Source: an uncultured Acetatifactor sp.
Lineage (GTDB): Bacteria; Bacillota; Clostridia; Lachnospirales; Lachnospiraceae
Reading direction: 5' to 3'
Assembly: GCA_910586775.1 (NCBI GenBank)
Contig: CAJUJN010000001.1
Coordinates: 138,559-202,558, forward strand
DNA: 64,000 nucleotides
Shown here: positions 25,720 through 35,092 of the stretch, one piece after another
Numbering within the stretch: position 1 is the stretch's first letter
Layout of the letters: each line of letters starts with the position of its first letter
Notes under the pieces: model-generated
Seen by the model: the letters and a program-made list of their open reading frames with translations, nothing else
Database searches by the model: none
What the model was told of the DNA's origin: nothing
Made by a program: the position numbers and the translations under genes

Positions 25720-26712
25720 TTACCTGCCATTGTAATCGGAAAGGAATTCCACATACTTGCCCGTTCCAACGGCTACTGCCGTCATGGGATCCTCGGCAGT
25801 AATGGTATTAATACCTGTCCTGGATGAGATCAGTTCCTCCAGCCCCCGCAGAAGGCTGCCTCCTCCTGTCAGAACGATCCCGCGGTCCGCGATGTCTGCC
25901 GCCAGTTCGGGCGGAGTCTTCTCCAACACACTGTGAATCGTCTCCACTACCTGGGATGTAGTCTCCCGCAATGCCTCTTCCGTCTCTTCTGAAGATACTT
26001 TTACGGTCTTGGGAAGGCCCGTCACCAGATTCCGTCCCCTTACATCCATGTAGTCCACCTCGGTTCTCTTATAAGCCGAACCGATCTTTATCTTCAAATC
26101 CTCTGCTGTCCTCTCACCGATCAGAAGATTATGCTTCTTACGCATATAACGCACAATAGCTTCGTCAAAGTCATCTCCTGCCACCTTGATGGATGCGCTG
26201 ACCACCGTGCCGCCAAGAGAGATAACCGCTATGTCGGAAGTACCGCCTCCGATATCCACAATCATGTTGCCGCAGGGTTTGGCGATGTCAATCCCTGCAC
26301 CGATTGCAGCCGCAATGGGCTCCTCAATGATCTCCACATCCCTGGCACCTGCCTGGTAAGTGGCATCCTCCACGGCTTTCTTCTCTACTTCCGTGACGCC
26401 GCTGGGAACGCATACGGCGATGCGGGGCTTCCTGAAAGTCCTCCTGCCCAACGCTTTCTGGATAAAATACTTCATCATCTTCTCGGTAACGGAATAATCC
26501 GATATAACACCCTGACGCAGAGGACGCACCGCAATAATATTGCCCGGAGTCCTGCCCAGCATCAGACGCGCATCTTCTCCGATCGCTTTGATCTTATTGG
26601 TGTCTCTGTCAAACGCCACAACGGAGGGCTCCTTCAGTACAACGCCCTTTCCTCTGATGTATACTAAAATGCTGGCCGTACCCAAATCAATTCCGATATC
26701 TGTGCACTGCAT
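25720..26712 (-). CDS. mbl: MreB/Mbl-type bacterial actin
   Basis: 330 residues, a usual MreB length. Actin-fold motifs: phosphate 1 DIGIDLGTASILVYIRGKGVV, connect 1 and phosphate 2 MIVDIGGGTSDIAVISLGG, adenosine motif GIVLTGGGSLLRGLEELI. Such filaments guide wall elongation complexes. The mbl-flhO-flhP context of Bacillus argues for Mbl rather than the divIVB-linked MreB, since no mreCD follows. Confidence 0.93.
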   Translation of the reverse strand: MQCTDIGIDLGTASILVYIRGKGVVLKEPSVVAFDRDTNKIKAIGEDARLMLGRTPGNIIAVRPLRQGVISDYSVTEKMMKYFIQKALGRRTFRKPRIAVCVPSGVTEVEKKAVEDATYQAGARDVEIIEEPIAAAIGAGIDIAKPCGNMIVDIGGGTSDIAVISLGGTVVSASIKVAGDDFDEAIVRYMRKKHNLLIGERTAEDLKIKIGSAYKRTEVDYMDVRGRNLVTGLPKTVKVSSEETEEALRETTSQVVETIHSVLEKTPPELAADIADRGIVLTGGGSLLRGLEELISSRTGINTITAEDPMTAVAVGTGKYVEFLSDYNGR

Positions 26713-27068
26713 ACTATACCCCTTTCTCCATGGATTCCATTCTTCTTCAATCTCACATTCATTTTCTGGCTATAACTTCATCGTTTCCAGTACTTTCCAC
26801 ACTTTATACCGCATACCAAAAATATCTTGTCAACGTAAAAAGTATCGCTTTAAGCGCAAAGAGCGCGCCGCTTTTCATAAGCAAGCTCTCGGCTTCCGAT
26901 AGGGCAGACCATAGGAAGCAAGGGATGCTTCCTATGGTTGAGGGTGCTAAGAGCGCGCCCTCATATTATAACCGAAAAAAATCCATTTTCATAGGGGTTT
27001 ATGAAAATTTTAAGAAAAAGTATTTTAACCTGTCATATTTATCATTTCGGCAAAATCAACCAGCTTCT
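26713..27068. other. Intergenic region with strong hairpins
   Basis: No gene is visible between mbl and uvrA. It holds ACCATAGGAAGCA (26908-26920) pairing perfectly with TGCTTCCTATGGT (26926-26938) over a 5-base loop, followed by TGAGGGTGC/GCGCCCTCA (26939-26963). Neither hairpin has a T-run on the minus strand. The rest toward uvrA is AT-rich and featureless. Confidence 0.7.
26908..26963. repeat. 13-bp perfect hairpin plus second hairpin
   Basis: The stem ATAGGAAGC ... GCTTCCTAT recurs twice near 52381-52445, past another gene end. It may end or stabilise the uvrA transcript, or be a small repeat of its own. Confidence 0.6.
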
Positions 27069-29930
27069 TTAGTGTTTTTTATCCTTCTCCAACATTTTCC
27101 TTATATAAATGCCTGTATAAGACGACTTATTCTCTGCAATCTCCTCCGGTGTGCCTCTGGCAATGACGGTGCCTCCGCGGTCTCCTCCCTCGGGCCCCAT
27201 GTCAACGATATAGTCTGCTGTCTTGATCACATCCAGATTATGCTCTATCACAACGACGGTGTTGCCGCCTTCCGCCAGTCTGTGGAGAATATCCACCAGC
27301 TTGTGTACATCCGCAAAATGAAGTCCCGTGGTAGGCTCATCCAGAATATAAATCGTCTTGCCCGTGCTGCGCCGGGAAAGCTCCGTGGCCAGCTTGATGC
27401 GCTGGGCTTCTCCTCCGGAGAGTGTGGTGGACGGCTGTCCCAGCTTAACATAGCCCAGTCCCACATCATACAGAGTCTCTATCTTGCGGCGGATTGCGGG
27501 AAGGGGCTCGAAGAAACTGTAAGCCTCCTCCACCGTCATGTCCAGCACGTCGAAAATGCTCTTTCCCTTATATTTTACGTCCAGAGTCTCGCGATTGTAG
27601 CGCTTGCCGCCGCAGACCTCACAGGGCACATAGACATCCGGCAGGAAGTGCATCTCTATCTTGATGATGCCGTCTCCTCCGCAGGCCTCACAGCGCCCGC
27701 CTTTTACATTAAAACTGAAACGTCCCTTGCCGTATCCCTTCGCCTTGGCATCCGCCGTGGATGCAAACAGATCCCTGATCTGGTCAAATACCCCGGTGTA
27801 AGTAGCCGGATTGGATCGCGGTGTACGCCCGATGGGAGACTGGTCAATGGCAATAACTTTATCCAGCTGCTCTAACCCCTGAATATCCCTGTGATTTCCC
27901 GGAATACATCTGGCACGGTTTAAGTCCCTCGCCAGATGCTTGTACAGGATCTCATTGATCAGTGAACTTTTGCCGGAGCCGGACACGCCTGTCACACAGG
28001 TCATCACCCCCAGCGGAATCTCAACATTTATATTCTTCAGATTGTTCTCACGCGCGCCCAGTACCTTCAGGAATCCTGCAGGCTTTCTTCTCTCTGCCGG
28101 AACGGGAATCCTCAATTCGCCGCTGAGGTACTTTCCGGTGACAGATTCCGGTATCTTCATAATCTCTTCCGCAGTGCCGCAGGCCACCACCTCGCCGCCG
28201 CAAGAACCGGCACCGGGTCCGATATCCACCACATAATCTGCCGCCAGCATGGTATCTTCATCATGCTCTACCACGATCATGGTATTTCCCAGATCCCTCA
28301 AGTTTTTCAGAGTATTCAGCAGCTTATCATTATCTCTCTGGTGCAGTCCGATGCTGGGTTCGTCCAGAATGTAGCAGACCCCCACCAACCCTGAGCCGAT
28401 CTGCGTCGCCAGACGAATACGCTGTGCCTCACCGCCGGACAGGGTCGCGGTGCCTCTGGACAGGGACAGATACTCCAGGCCCACATCCACCAGGAAACAG
28501 ACTCTGGCACGTATCTCCTTGAGCAGCTGTTTGCCGATCAGCATCTGTTGATTGGTAAGCTGCATCTTCTCGAGGAAATCGTTTAATTCCAAAATAGACA
28601 CAGAAGTAATCTCATAAATATTTTTACCGCACACCGTTACTGCCAGAGATTCCTTCTTCAGCCGCATCCCCTTACATTCCCTGCAGGGCGTAACACGCAT
28701 GAAAGTCTCGTACTCCTGCTTCATCGTCTCCGAAAAGGTCTCTCTGTACTTCCGTTCCACATTGCGGATCAGTCCCTCAAAAGCCACCGGGTAGACACCG
28801 CTTCCCCGTTGCCCCTGATAATGAACCTCGACCTCTTTTCCATCTGTGCCGTAAACCAGAATGTCTTTCACCTTATCCGGATACTGCTCAAAAGGCGTGT
28901 CAAGCTCAAAGTGATATTCCTTGCAGAGTGCGCGCAGCAGCGCATTGGTAAAGCTGGATTTATCCGCGCAGGACTGCCATCCGGTAACCGCAATGGCACC
29001 TTCATTTATACTCAACCTCTTGTCAGGAACCATCAGGTCAATATCAAACTCCATCTTATAGCCCAGCCCGGAACACTCCGGACAGGCACCAAAAGGATTA
29101 TTAAAAGAAAAGCTTCTGGGCTCAATCTCACTGATACCGATATTGCAGTCCGGACAGGAAAAACTCTGACTGAAGGTCATGGGCTCCCCGCCGATCACAT
29201 CCACCACCAGCAGCCCCTCCGCCAGATTCAGGACATTTTCGATAGAATCCGCCAGCCTGCGCTCGATTCCCGGCTTCACTGCCAGTCTGTCCACCACGAT
29301 CTCAATATTATGCTTGATATTTTTTTCCAGGGATATCTCCTCTGTCAGCTCATAAATGTTGCCGTCTATGCGCACGCGCACATAGCCGCTTCTCCGGGCC
29401 CTGTCCAGCACCTTCTCATGCTGCCCCTTGCGCCCCCGGACTACCGGCGCCAACAGCTGCAGCCTGGTGCCTTCCGGAAGCGCCATAATCTGGTCCACCA
29501 TCTGATCCACTGTCTGCTTCGCAATCTCCCTGCCGCATTTGGGGCAATGGGGAATGCCGATTCTGGCGTAGAGAAGCCTGAAATAATCATATATCTCCGT
29601 CACGGTTCCCACCGTGGAACGGGGATTGCGGTTAGTGGATTTCTGGTCGATGGAAATAGCAGGGGAGAGGCCTTCAATCTTCTCCACATTGGGCTTTTCC
29701 ATCTGTCCCAGAAACTGCCTGGCATAGGAGGACAGGGATTCCATATAACGTCTCTGTCCCTCTGCATAGATGGTATCAAATGCCAGGGAAGATTTCCCCG
29801 ATCCTGACATTCCTGTCAGTACCACCAGTTCATTTCTGGGGATATCCACATTTATATTTTTCAAATTATGTTCTGCGGCCCCGCGAATCCTGATGTATTC
29901 CCTGGGACGCATCTTCTTTATCTCTTCCAT
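27069..29930 (-). CDS. uvrA: UvrABC excinuclease subunit A
   Basis: 953 residues, the full UvrA length. Two ABC ATPase modules with Walker A motifs GMSGSGKSSLAFDTIY and GVSGSGKSSLINEIL, signatures TLSGGEAQRIRLATQ and TLSGGEAQRIKLATE, and zinc-binding CXXC pairs (CPKCG; CEACGGDG ... CEVCGGKRYN). It scans DNA for helix-distorting damage and loads UvrB. uvrB lies upstream in the same direction, interrupted by a gene remnant. Confidence 0.98.
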   Translation of the reverse strand: MEEIKKMRPREYIRIRGAAEHNLKNINVDIPRNELVVLTGMSGSGKSSLAFDTIYAEGQRRYMESLSSYARQFLGQMEKPNVEKIEGLSPAISIDQKSTNRNPRSTVGTVTEIYDYFRLLYARIGIPHCPKCGREIAKQTVDQMVDQIMALPEGTRLQLLAPVVRGRKGQHEKVLDRARRSGYVRVRIDGNIYELTEEISLEKNIKHNIEIVVDRLAVKPGIERRLADSIENVLNLAEGLLVVDVIGGEPMTFSQSFSCPDCNIGISEIEPRSFSFNNPFGACPECSGLGYKMEFDIDLMVPDKRLSINEGAIAVTGWQSCADKSSFTNALLRALCKEYHFELDTPFEQYPDKVKDILVYGTDGKEVEVHYQGQRGSGVYPVAFEGLIRNVERKYRETFSETMKQEYETFMRVTPCRECKGMRLKKESLAVTVCGKNIYEITSVSILELNDFLEKMQLTNQQMLIGKQLLKEIRARVCFLVDVGLEYLSLSRGTATLSGGEAQRIRLATQIGSGLVGVCYILDEPSIGLHQRDNDKLLNTLKNLRDLGNTMIVVEHDEDTMLAADYVVDIGPGAGSCGGEVVACGTAEEIMKIPESVTGKYLSGELRIPVPAERRKPAGFLKVLGARENNLKNINVEIPLGVMTCVTGVSGSGKSSLINEILYKHLARDLNRARCIPGNHRDIQGLEQLDKVIAIDQSPIGRTPRSNPATYTGVFDQIRDLFASTADAKAKGYGKGRFSFNVKGGRCEACGGDGIIKIEMHFLPDVYVPCEVCGGKRYNRETLDVKYKGKSIFDVLDMTVEEAYSFFEPLPAIRRKIETLYDVGLGYVKLGQPSTTLSGGEAQRIKLATELSRRSTGKTIYILDEPTTGLHFADVHKLVDILHRLAEGGNTVVVIEHNLDVIKTADYIVDMGPEGGDRGGTVIARGTPEEIAENKSSYTGIYIRKMLEKDKKH

Positions 29931-30049
29931 CTGTCTTTCTCATCCTTTCCGCCTGAACCCTGTCTCGCTTCAGCCCTGCTCCCATCCTCTGTTTCTCCCT
30001 GGCTGTGCAAAAGGAAACCGGGATTTTTGTACACTTCAATTCTTTCCTG

Positions 30050-30358
30050 TCAGTGACCGTATGATTCGGCCCCCAGAAAAAGCAAATCGCGCTTCCATAC
30101 CTGGGAAGAGGAGCGCTCACCCCCCGAACAGGCTCCCATCACTGCCACAATCTGAAGACAGCTCCAGTCCTTTTTCCGTATGCCCCTCCACAGCCCTGCC
30201 AGAGCCATCACCGGATACAGCGCTCCATTGATGCAGAACAAAAATCGCAGATACCACCGCAGATTTCCGAACCAGACAGGAAACCATTCCGCCATGGGCG
30301 TATCGAAACGATACACGTCATTCAGTCTCCATCCCCAGCTTATCAGTGTCTGAAGCAT
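30050..30358 (-). pseudogene. Remnant of a membrane protein gene between uvrB and uvrA
   Basis: A 102-codon frame starts 3 bases after the uvrB stop. Its first 75 residues read like real protein (SWGWRLNDVYRFDTPMAEWF, then a hydrophobic LRFLFCINGALYPVMALAGLW and GIRKKDWSCLQI), resembling an inner part of a polytopic glycosyltransferase-like protein. After VAVMGACSGG the translation looks random, so the reading frame appears to be lost. It could still be a small translated protein; the fragment reading is favoured. The rest of 29931-30361 has nothing recognisable. Confidence 0.4.
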
Positions 30359-30361
30359 TTT

Positions 30362-32374
30362 TCAATCACTCCCTTCGTCCATATCCCGCAGCTTCGTTTT
30401 CAATTCTATCATTTTGTCACGCAGCTCCGCAGCCGCCTCGAAGTTCAGATCCGCGGCGGCTTTCTGCATCTTCTTCTGCACGTCCGCAATCAGCTTCTCC
30501 AACTCCTTGCGGCTCATGGATTCGGGATCTTTTTCAAACCGCACCTCTTCCTTCGCAATCACTTTGGAGATGGCAATCAGATCCCGGACTGCCTTCTTGA
30601 TCGTCTGAGGCGTAATGCCGTGTTCTTCATTATATTTCATCTGGATTTCCCGGCGGCGGCTGGTCTCGGTCAACGCGATCTGCATGGACTCCGTAATCGT
30701 ATCCGCGTACATGACTACATGCCCTTCTGCATTTCTTGCCGCGCGGCCAATGGTCTGGATCAGAGAGGTGGCACTTCGCAGAAATCCTTCCTTGTCCGCA
30801 TCCAGGATTGCCACCAGGGAAATCTCGGGAATATCCAATCCTTCCCGCAGCAGATTGATGCCCACAAGCACGTCAAACACATCCAGGCGCATATCCCGGA
30901 TAATTTCCGCCCGCTCCAGCGTATCAATATCGGAATGCAGATATTTTACCCGGATCCCCACTTCTTTCATATAATCCGTCAGATCCTCCGCCATCCGCTT
31001 GGTCAGGGTGGTCACCAGCACCTTGTTGTGTTTACTTGTCTGCTTGTTAATCTCGCCGATCAGATCATCGATCTGGCCCTCCACAGGACGCACATCCACC
31101 TCCGGATCCAGCAGGCCCGTGGGACGGATGATCTGCTCCGTGCGCATCAGTTCATGCTCCTCCTCATAGACAGAAGGGGTTGCCGACACGAACAGCATCT
31201 GGTCGATATGAGATTCAAACTCCTCGAAATTCAGGGGTCTGTTGTCCATGGCGGAGGGAAGCCGGAAGCCGTAGTCCACCAGCGTCTGCTTCCTGGAGCG
31301 GTCTCCGGCGTACATCCCCCGGATCTGGGGAATCGTCATATGGGACTCGTCTATGATAATCAGAAAATCATCATCAAAAAAGTCCATCAGCGTCAACGGC
31401 GGAGCACCCGCAGGCATCCCGTTAAGATGACGGGAGTAATTCTCGATGCCGGAGCAAAATCCCGTCTCCCGCATCATCTCAATATCAAAATTCGTCCTCT
31501 CCGCAATGCGCTGAGCCTCAATGAGCTTGTCCTCTCCCTTGAAATAGCGGACCTGCGCCTCCAGCTCCTTCTCGATATTGTCGCAGGCAGTCCTGATCTT
31601 ATCATGGGAAACCACATAATGGGAGGCCGGAAAAATAGCAATGTGGCTCAATACGGCATGAACCCTGCCCGACAGCGGCTCCACTTCCGCAATCCGGTCG
31701 ACTTCGTCCCCAAAGAACTCGATCCTGATAAAATAATCTCCCCCCTGGGCCGGATACACCTCTATCACATCCCCGTGCACCCGAAAGCATCCCCTCTGCA
31801 TGTCCATTTCATTCCGGGTATACTGGATATCCACCAGTTCCCGCAGCACCTGATCCCTGTCCTTCACCATGCCGGGCCGAAGCGACACCACCATGTCCTT
31901 ATATTCGTCAGGGCTGCCCAGCCCATAGATGCAGGACACGCTGGCCACCACCACCACATCCCTGCGCTCCGTGAGGGAAACCGTGGCTGACAGGCGCAGC
32001 TTATCGATCTCATCGTTGACGGAGGAGTCCTTAGCGATGTAGGTGTCGGAGGAGGGCACGTAGGCTTCCGGCTGGTAGTAGTCGTAGTAGGAGACAAAGT
32101 ATTCCACTGCGTTTTCAGGGAAGAATTCCTTGAACTCGCCGTACAACTGGCCGGCCAGGGTCTTGTTGTGCGCTATTACCAAAGTGGGCTTGTTCAGAGC
32201 CTGGATGACGTTTGCCATGGTGAAGGTCTTGCCGGAGCCGGTTACGCCCAGCAAGGTCTGGAACTGGTTGCCTTCCTGAAAGCCTTTCACCAGCTCGGCG
32301 ATTGCCTGCGGCTGATCGCCGGTGGGCTTGTATTCGGAGTGAAGCTTGAAACTGCTGCTTTCTGCATTATGCAC
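30362..32374 (-). CDS. uvrB: UvrABC excinuclease subunit B
   Basis: 670 residues, full length. Walker A is GVTGSGKTFTMANVI; the damage-probing beta hairpin is YYDYYQPEAYVP; the helicase DEXH-like motif is IIIDESHMTIPQ; the last helicase motif is QTIGRAARN. The C-terminal UVR motif (MQKAAADLNFEAAAELRDKMIELK) docks UvrC. It receives the damaged site from UvrA and positions the UvrC cuts. Confidence 0.98.
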   Translation of the reverse strand: MHNAESSSFKLHSEYKPTGDQPQAIAELVKGFQEGNQFQTLLGVTGSGKTFTMANVIQALNKPTLVIAHNKTLAGQLYGEFKEFFPENAVEYFVSYYDYYQPEAYVPSSDTYIAKDSSVNDEIDKLRLSATVSLTERRDVVVVASVSCIYGLGSPDEYKDMVVSLRPGMVKDRDQVLRELVDIQYTRNEMDMQRGCFRVHGDVIEVYPAQGGDYFIRIEFFGDEVDRIAEVEPLSGRVHAVLSHIAIFPASHYVVSHDKIRTACDNIEKELEAQVRYFKGEDKLIEAQRIAERTNFDIEMMRETGFCSGIENYSRHLNGMPAGAPPLTLMDFFDDDFLIIIDESHMTIPQIRGMYAGDRSRKQTLVDYGFRLPSAMDNRPLNFEEFESHIDQMLFVSATPSVYEEEHELMRTEQIIRPTGLLDPEVDVRPVEGQIDDLIGEINKQTSKHNKVLVTTLTKRMAEDLTDYMKEVGIRVKYLHSDIDTLERAEIIRDMRLDVFDVLVGINLLREGLDIPEISLVAILDADKEGFLRSATSLIQTIGRAARNAEGHVVMYADTITESMQIALTETSRRREIQMKYNEEHGITPQTIKKAVRDLIAISKVIAKEEVRFEKDPESMSRKELEKLIADVQKKMQKAAADLNFEAAAELRDKMIELKTKLRDMDEGSD

Positions 32375-32639
32375 AGAAACACCTCCCTAAATTCAAAGTG
32401 AGCAAACCACTCATTAATTTCATTTCCAAAAGCGATTTTGATTATACCATACAGCCATAGTTTTGTACAGAGCAAAACCGGAATTTTTAGAACATTTGTT
32501 CCTTTTCTGTAGAATTTCACTGTTTTTGATTTTAGGATGGAGATTGGAACAGATTTGTTCAAACTGCACAAAAAATCACCTGCAAATGCAGCTTGGCGAA
32601 AGTACGCCTATAAGGCAGGAATTCGTCGGCACTGCATAT

Positions 32640-33373
32640 TTTTTACCATCCTGGAATAAAGCTTACATGATCCCTTGCATACCCGGAACAGCCATTGTTA
32701 TACTGGTAATCCGTCGAGTTAATGGAATGGCAGCTTGTCAGGATACAGCCGCGGCTGTCTGCTTTGGGGTTGCTCATCGTCAGAAAATGTACCGGGTTTA
32801 TGGAGACATACAGCTTAAAGCCAATCTGCCTCGCCGACAGCTCATCCGCAAACTGCGCATACAGCTTCTGGAACTCGCTCCCTGCAGCTTCATCCGCCAC
32901 GCCAAGGGATACACAGAGTGCCTTAAATACCCTGCTCCTTTTTTGCCCGGTTCACAGGCTTTCGGCGCAAGCTCGCTGATGGCCTGAATGCCCGCCTCCT
33001 GCAGGCAGCCGTTAAAAGGATAAAAAAAGTCAATCGCATTATAAATTTTGTAGTATCTGTCTTTGCCAGTTTCTGCCCTCTTAATCGCAGGATACAGGAT
33101 TTCAGTTGCCAGGCTCCGTACCCTCCCGTAATCCGGGTTATGCGTCCTCGTCCCATTGATAACCAGAACATCCAGCTTTTCATCCCATACCGGCGACCTG
33201 CTGAACAACTCCCTGAGCCCCTGCTTTGCAAGGGAGCTGTCCCTGGCAAGATTCCTGATAAATGTATCCGACACGTCATCCAGTACCTCTGTCCGTGTAG
33301 TGTATCTCCTGTAATCCTGAAGCGTCTGGCGGATATTCTGCTCCGCCTGCGCAATAATCTGCTGCATTTCCAT
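32640..33373 (-). pseudogene. Broken gene of unknown family: frameshift and truncated 3' end
   Basis: Frame one starts at 33373 (MEMQQIIAQAEQNIRQTLQDY) and reads well for about 145 codons to PKACEPGKK. There, at a run of six A (minus strand), the sense continues in the -1 frame: RSRVFKALCVSLGVADEA ... LYVSINPVHFLTMSNP ... CILTSCHSINSTDYQYNNGC, then stops at 32643 after SFIPGW. I recall the CHSIN and SYA/DHVSFI motifs from larger proteins in related gut Clostridia that continue beyond this point, so the 3' end appears lost. Function unknown. Confidence 0.65.
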
Positions 33374-33974
33374 ATCTTTTCCTGAAAATCAAATCATTAA
33401 ACAATTACCTGTATTCCATCATTAATAAACAGCTGCCCCTGCCTGTACCAAAAACAGGCAGGCAGGGCAAACCGTCAGGATAAACAGCCGCATTTGCCTG
33501 TATCAAAAACTGGCAGGCAGAGCAGACCCTGCCGCAGGCCTTAAAGAAGCGGCATACGATAGAAATGGCGCTTCTGCTGCCAGGAGCCAGTGCGCTCACG
33601 GGTATGGTACGCCCTGCCATCATCCGGGTCCCAATGCCTGCACCGTGCCCACCCTGACAGCGGGAAATTCCACTATTCCACCATTTCCACCAGATAATCC
33701 GTCAGGAAAACTGAAAGTATTCCTGTGTGGTGGAATGGATGGAAATATGGAAAAATATCCTGACAGCCATGCCATGGCCCTACAGGGAGACATGCATGGC
33801 ACCGCTTCCCTCATCCTGCCCCTCCCCACCCTTCTCTTCCTTTTCCCCATACCTCTCCAACACCTGCAGCAGATTACTGCATGCCTTCCTCTGCCTCCTG
33901 TGCTGCCTGTATGCATCTGCCTGCAGCTTATGCTCTGCCCACGCCGCTTCCCCCTCCCTGCCGATGCTGTCAGT
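33374..33974. other. Low-information stretch with short repeats
   Basis: Two units of about 60 bases sharing GCCTGTA-CAAAAA--GGCAGGCAG lie at about 33436-33475 and 33496-33535. A segment at 33661-33711 (core TTCCACCATTTCCA) is repeated in diverged form at 34526-34577, so the two flank the coiled-coil gene. Directly after that gene's TGA the same frame stays open for 64 sense codons (see findings). Confidence 0.6.
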
Positions 33975-34367
33975 TCATCTGCCTGCCGCCTCTTCCATCT
34001 GCTGTGCCTCCAACTCCATCTTTTCCCCAATGATGCTTATAAGCTGCCTGTATATCTCCTGCGCCATCTTCCGCCTCGCCGCCAGCCTGGATGCTTCCGC
34101 CTCGTCTTTGTACAGTATCTCCAGCTCCTTCCCCTGTTTCCTTACCATTTCCTCCAGCTCTGCTGCTTTCTTCGCCTGTACCTCCAGCTCCTTCTCCAGC
34201 ATTATTTTCTGCCCTTTCAGGGTGATTGCGGTATCCAGGTCAATATTCTGTCCTGCCACTTCCCATATGCCTTCCATGGCGATTCCAACGCTGCTTCCTT
34301 CCCCCGGGTCTTCCACAATCTTCCTGATCTTCTCCAGTTTCTGCCTTTCCTGTTCCTTTGTTGTCAT
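33975..34367 (-). CDS. Small coiled-coil protein of unknown function
   Basis: 130 residues, highly charged. After a start MTTKEQERQKLEKIRKIVEDPGE, it has a short hydrophobic-patterned part (SSVGIAMEGIWEVAGQNIDLDTAITL) and a long predicted coiled coil (EKELEVQAKKAAELEEMVRKQGKELEIL to the end). The start has GGAG 8 bases upstream and codon use looks normal, so it was or is a real gene. It stands among broken genes, and its frame continues after the stop, so it may be a truncated version of a longer protein. No family recognised. Confidence 0.6.
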   Translation of the reverse strand: MTTKEQERQKLEKIRKIVEDPGEGSSVGIAMEGIWEVAGQNIDLDTAITLKGQKIMLEKELEVQAKKAAELEEMVRKQGKELEILYKDEAEASRLAARRKMAQEIYRQLISIIGEKMELEAQQMEEAAGR

Positions 34368-35092
34368 ATCCGTTTCTCCTTTCCATCCTTCCGGCCTTTT
34401 CCCATGCCGTTCATCACCAGTACCCGTCTGCTTCCGAAATGCCCGGACTCATCTGCCCCTGGGTCCATCAGCTGTATGCACCTGCCTCACTACAGACCTC
34501 CATACCTGTCCCATGCCCCTTCCGGTATGGAAAAATCCACCTTTCCACCATTTCCATCAGGCAATCCGGCAATAAGATGGCAGGAATATACAGCCTTCCT
34601 GTATTGTCTTTCTGTCTTCTGCACCTTCAGATAACCCGTGAGCCTGTTCATTTACTGCTTTCTGCACTATACTCAGAACCGCCGGAATTTACCTGACTGC
34701 TTATGGCAAAATTACGGCTGGCGGTCTAAAGGTCACTGTCACAACAGTGGCCTCGTCATACATTTACGTTGGAAAATGTTTCTGATCGTGAGCATACATT
34801 GCAGGAATATGCATGTTAGACATTTCCGCCGGCAGACATTTCCGGTATTCCATAAAGAAAGAGAGAACCCTCCACAGATTCTCCCCCACAAAAAAGCAGG
34901 GAGCATTCCCTGCACAGAAACGCTCCCTTTCCTATAAATCCTTTTGGCATTAGTCAATATATGTGTTGGCATGGCCCGGAAGTACCACAAACACGGCATC
35001 CCGATATAACCAAAACTCGGAAACCAACACGGTTATTGACTAACACCATTCTTTTCCATTATCTGACGGCCTCTTCTACAGCCTCATTATAA
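34368..35092. other. Repeat-bearing intergenic stretch
   Basis: No credible gene. It contains the repeated 34526-34577 segment, a class B element with a class A-like end before it (34634-34796), and a hairpin GCAGGGA/TCCCTGC around 34902. The remainder up to 35092 shows nothing recognisable. Confidence 0.6.
34634..34796. repeat. Class B structured repeat, copy 6, next to a class A end
   Basis: The class B unit is 34668-34796 (TATACTC to GAGCATA). ACCGCC (34678-34683) pairs with GGCGGT (34720-34725). An extra hairpin GGTCACTGT/ACAGTGGCC (34731-34752) is inserted before the shared tail, making this copy 129 bp. Immediately left, 34634-34667 resembles the head of a class A unit (CCGTGAGCCTGTTCATTTAC), again suggesting one element landed in another. 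Confidence 0.7.

Noticed and set aside
33620..34030. 136-codon minus-strand frame overlapping the coiled-coil gene
   Set aside because: Glycine/arginine-rich random text; the frame continuing from the coiled-coil gene is the plausible one.
34739..34999. 86-codon minus-strand frame
   Set aside because: Lies within a class B repeat and its flank; no coding features.
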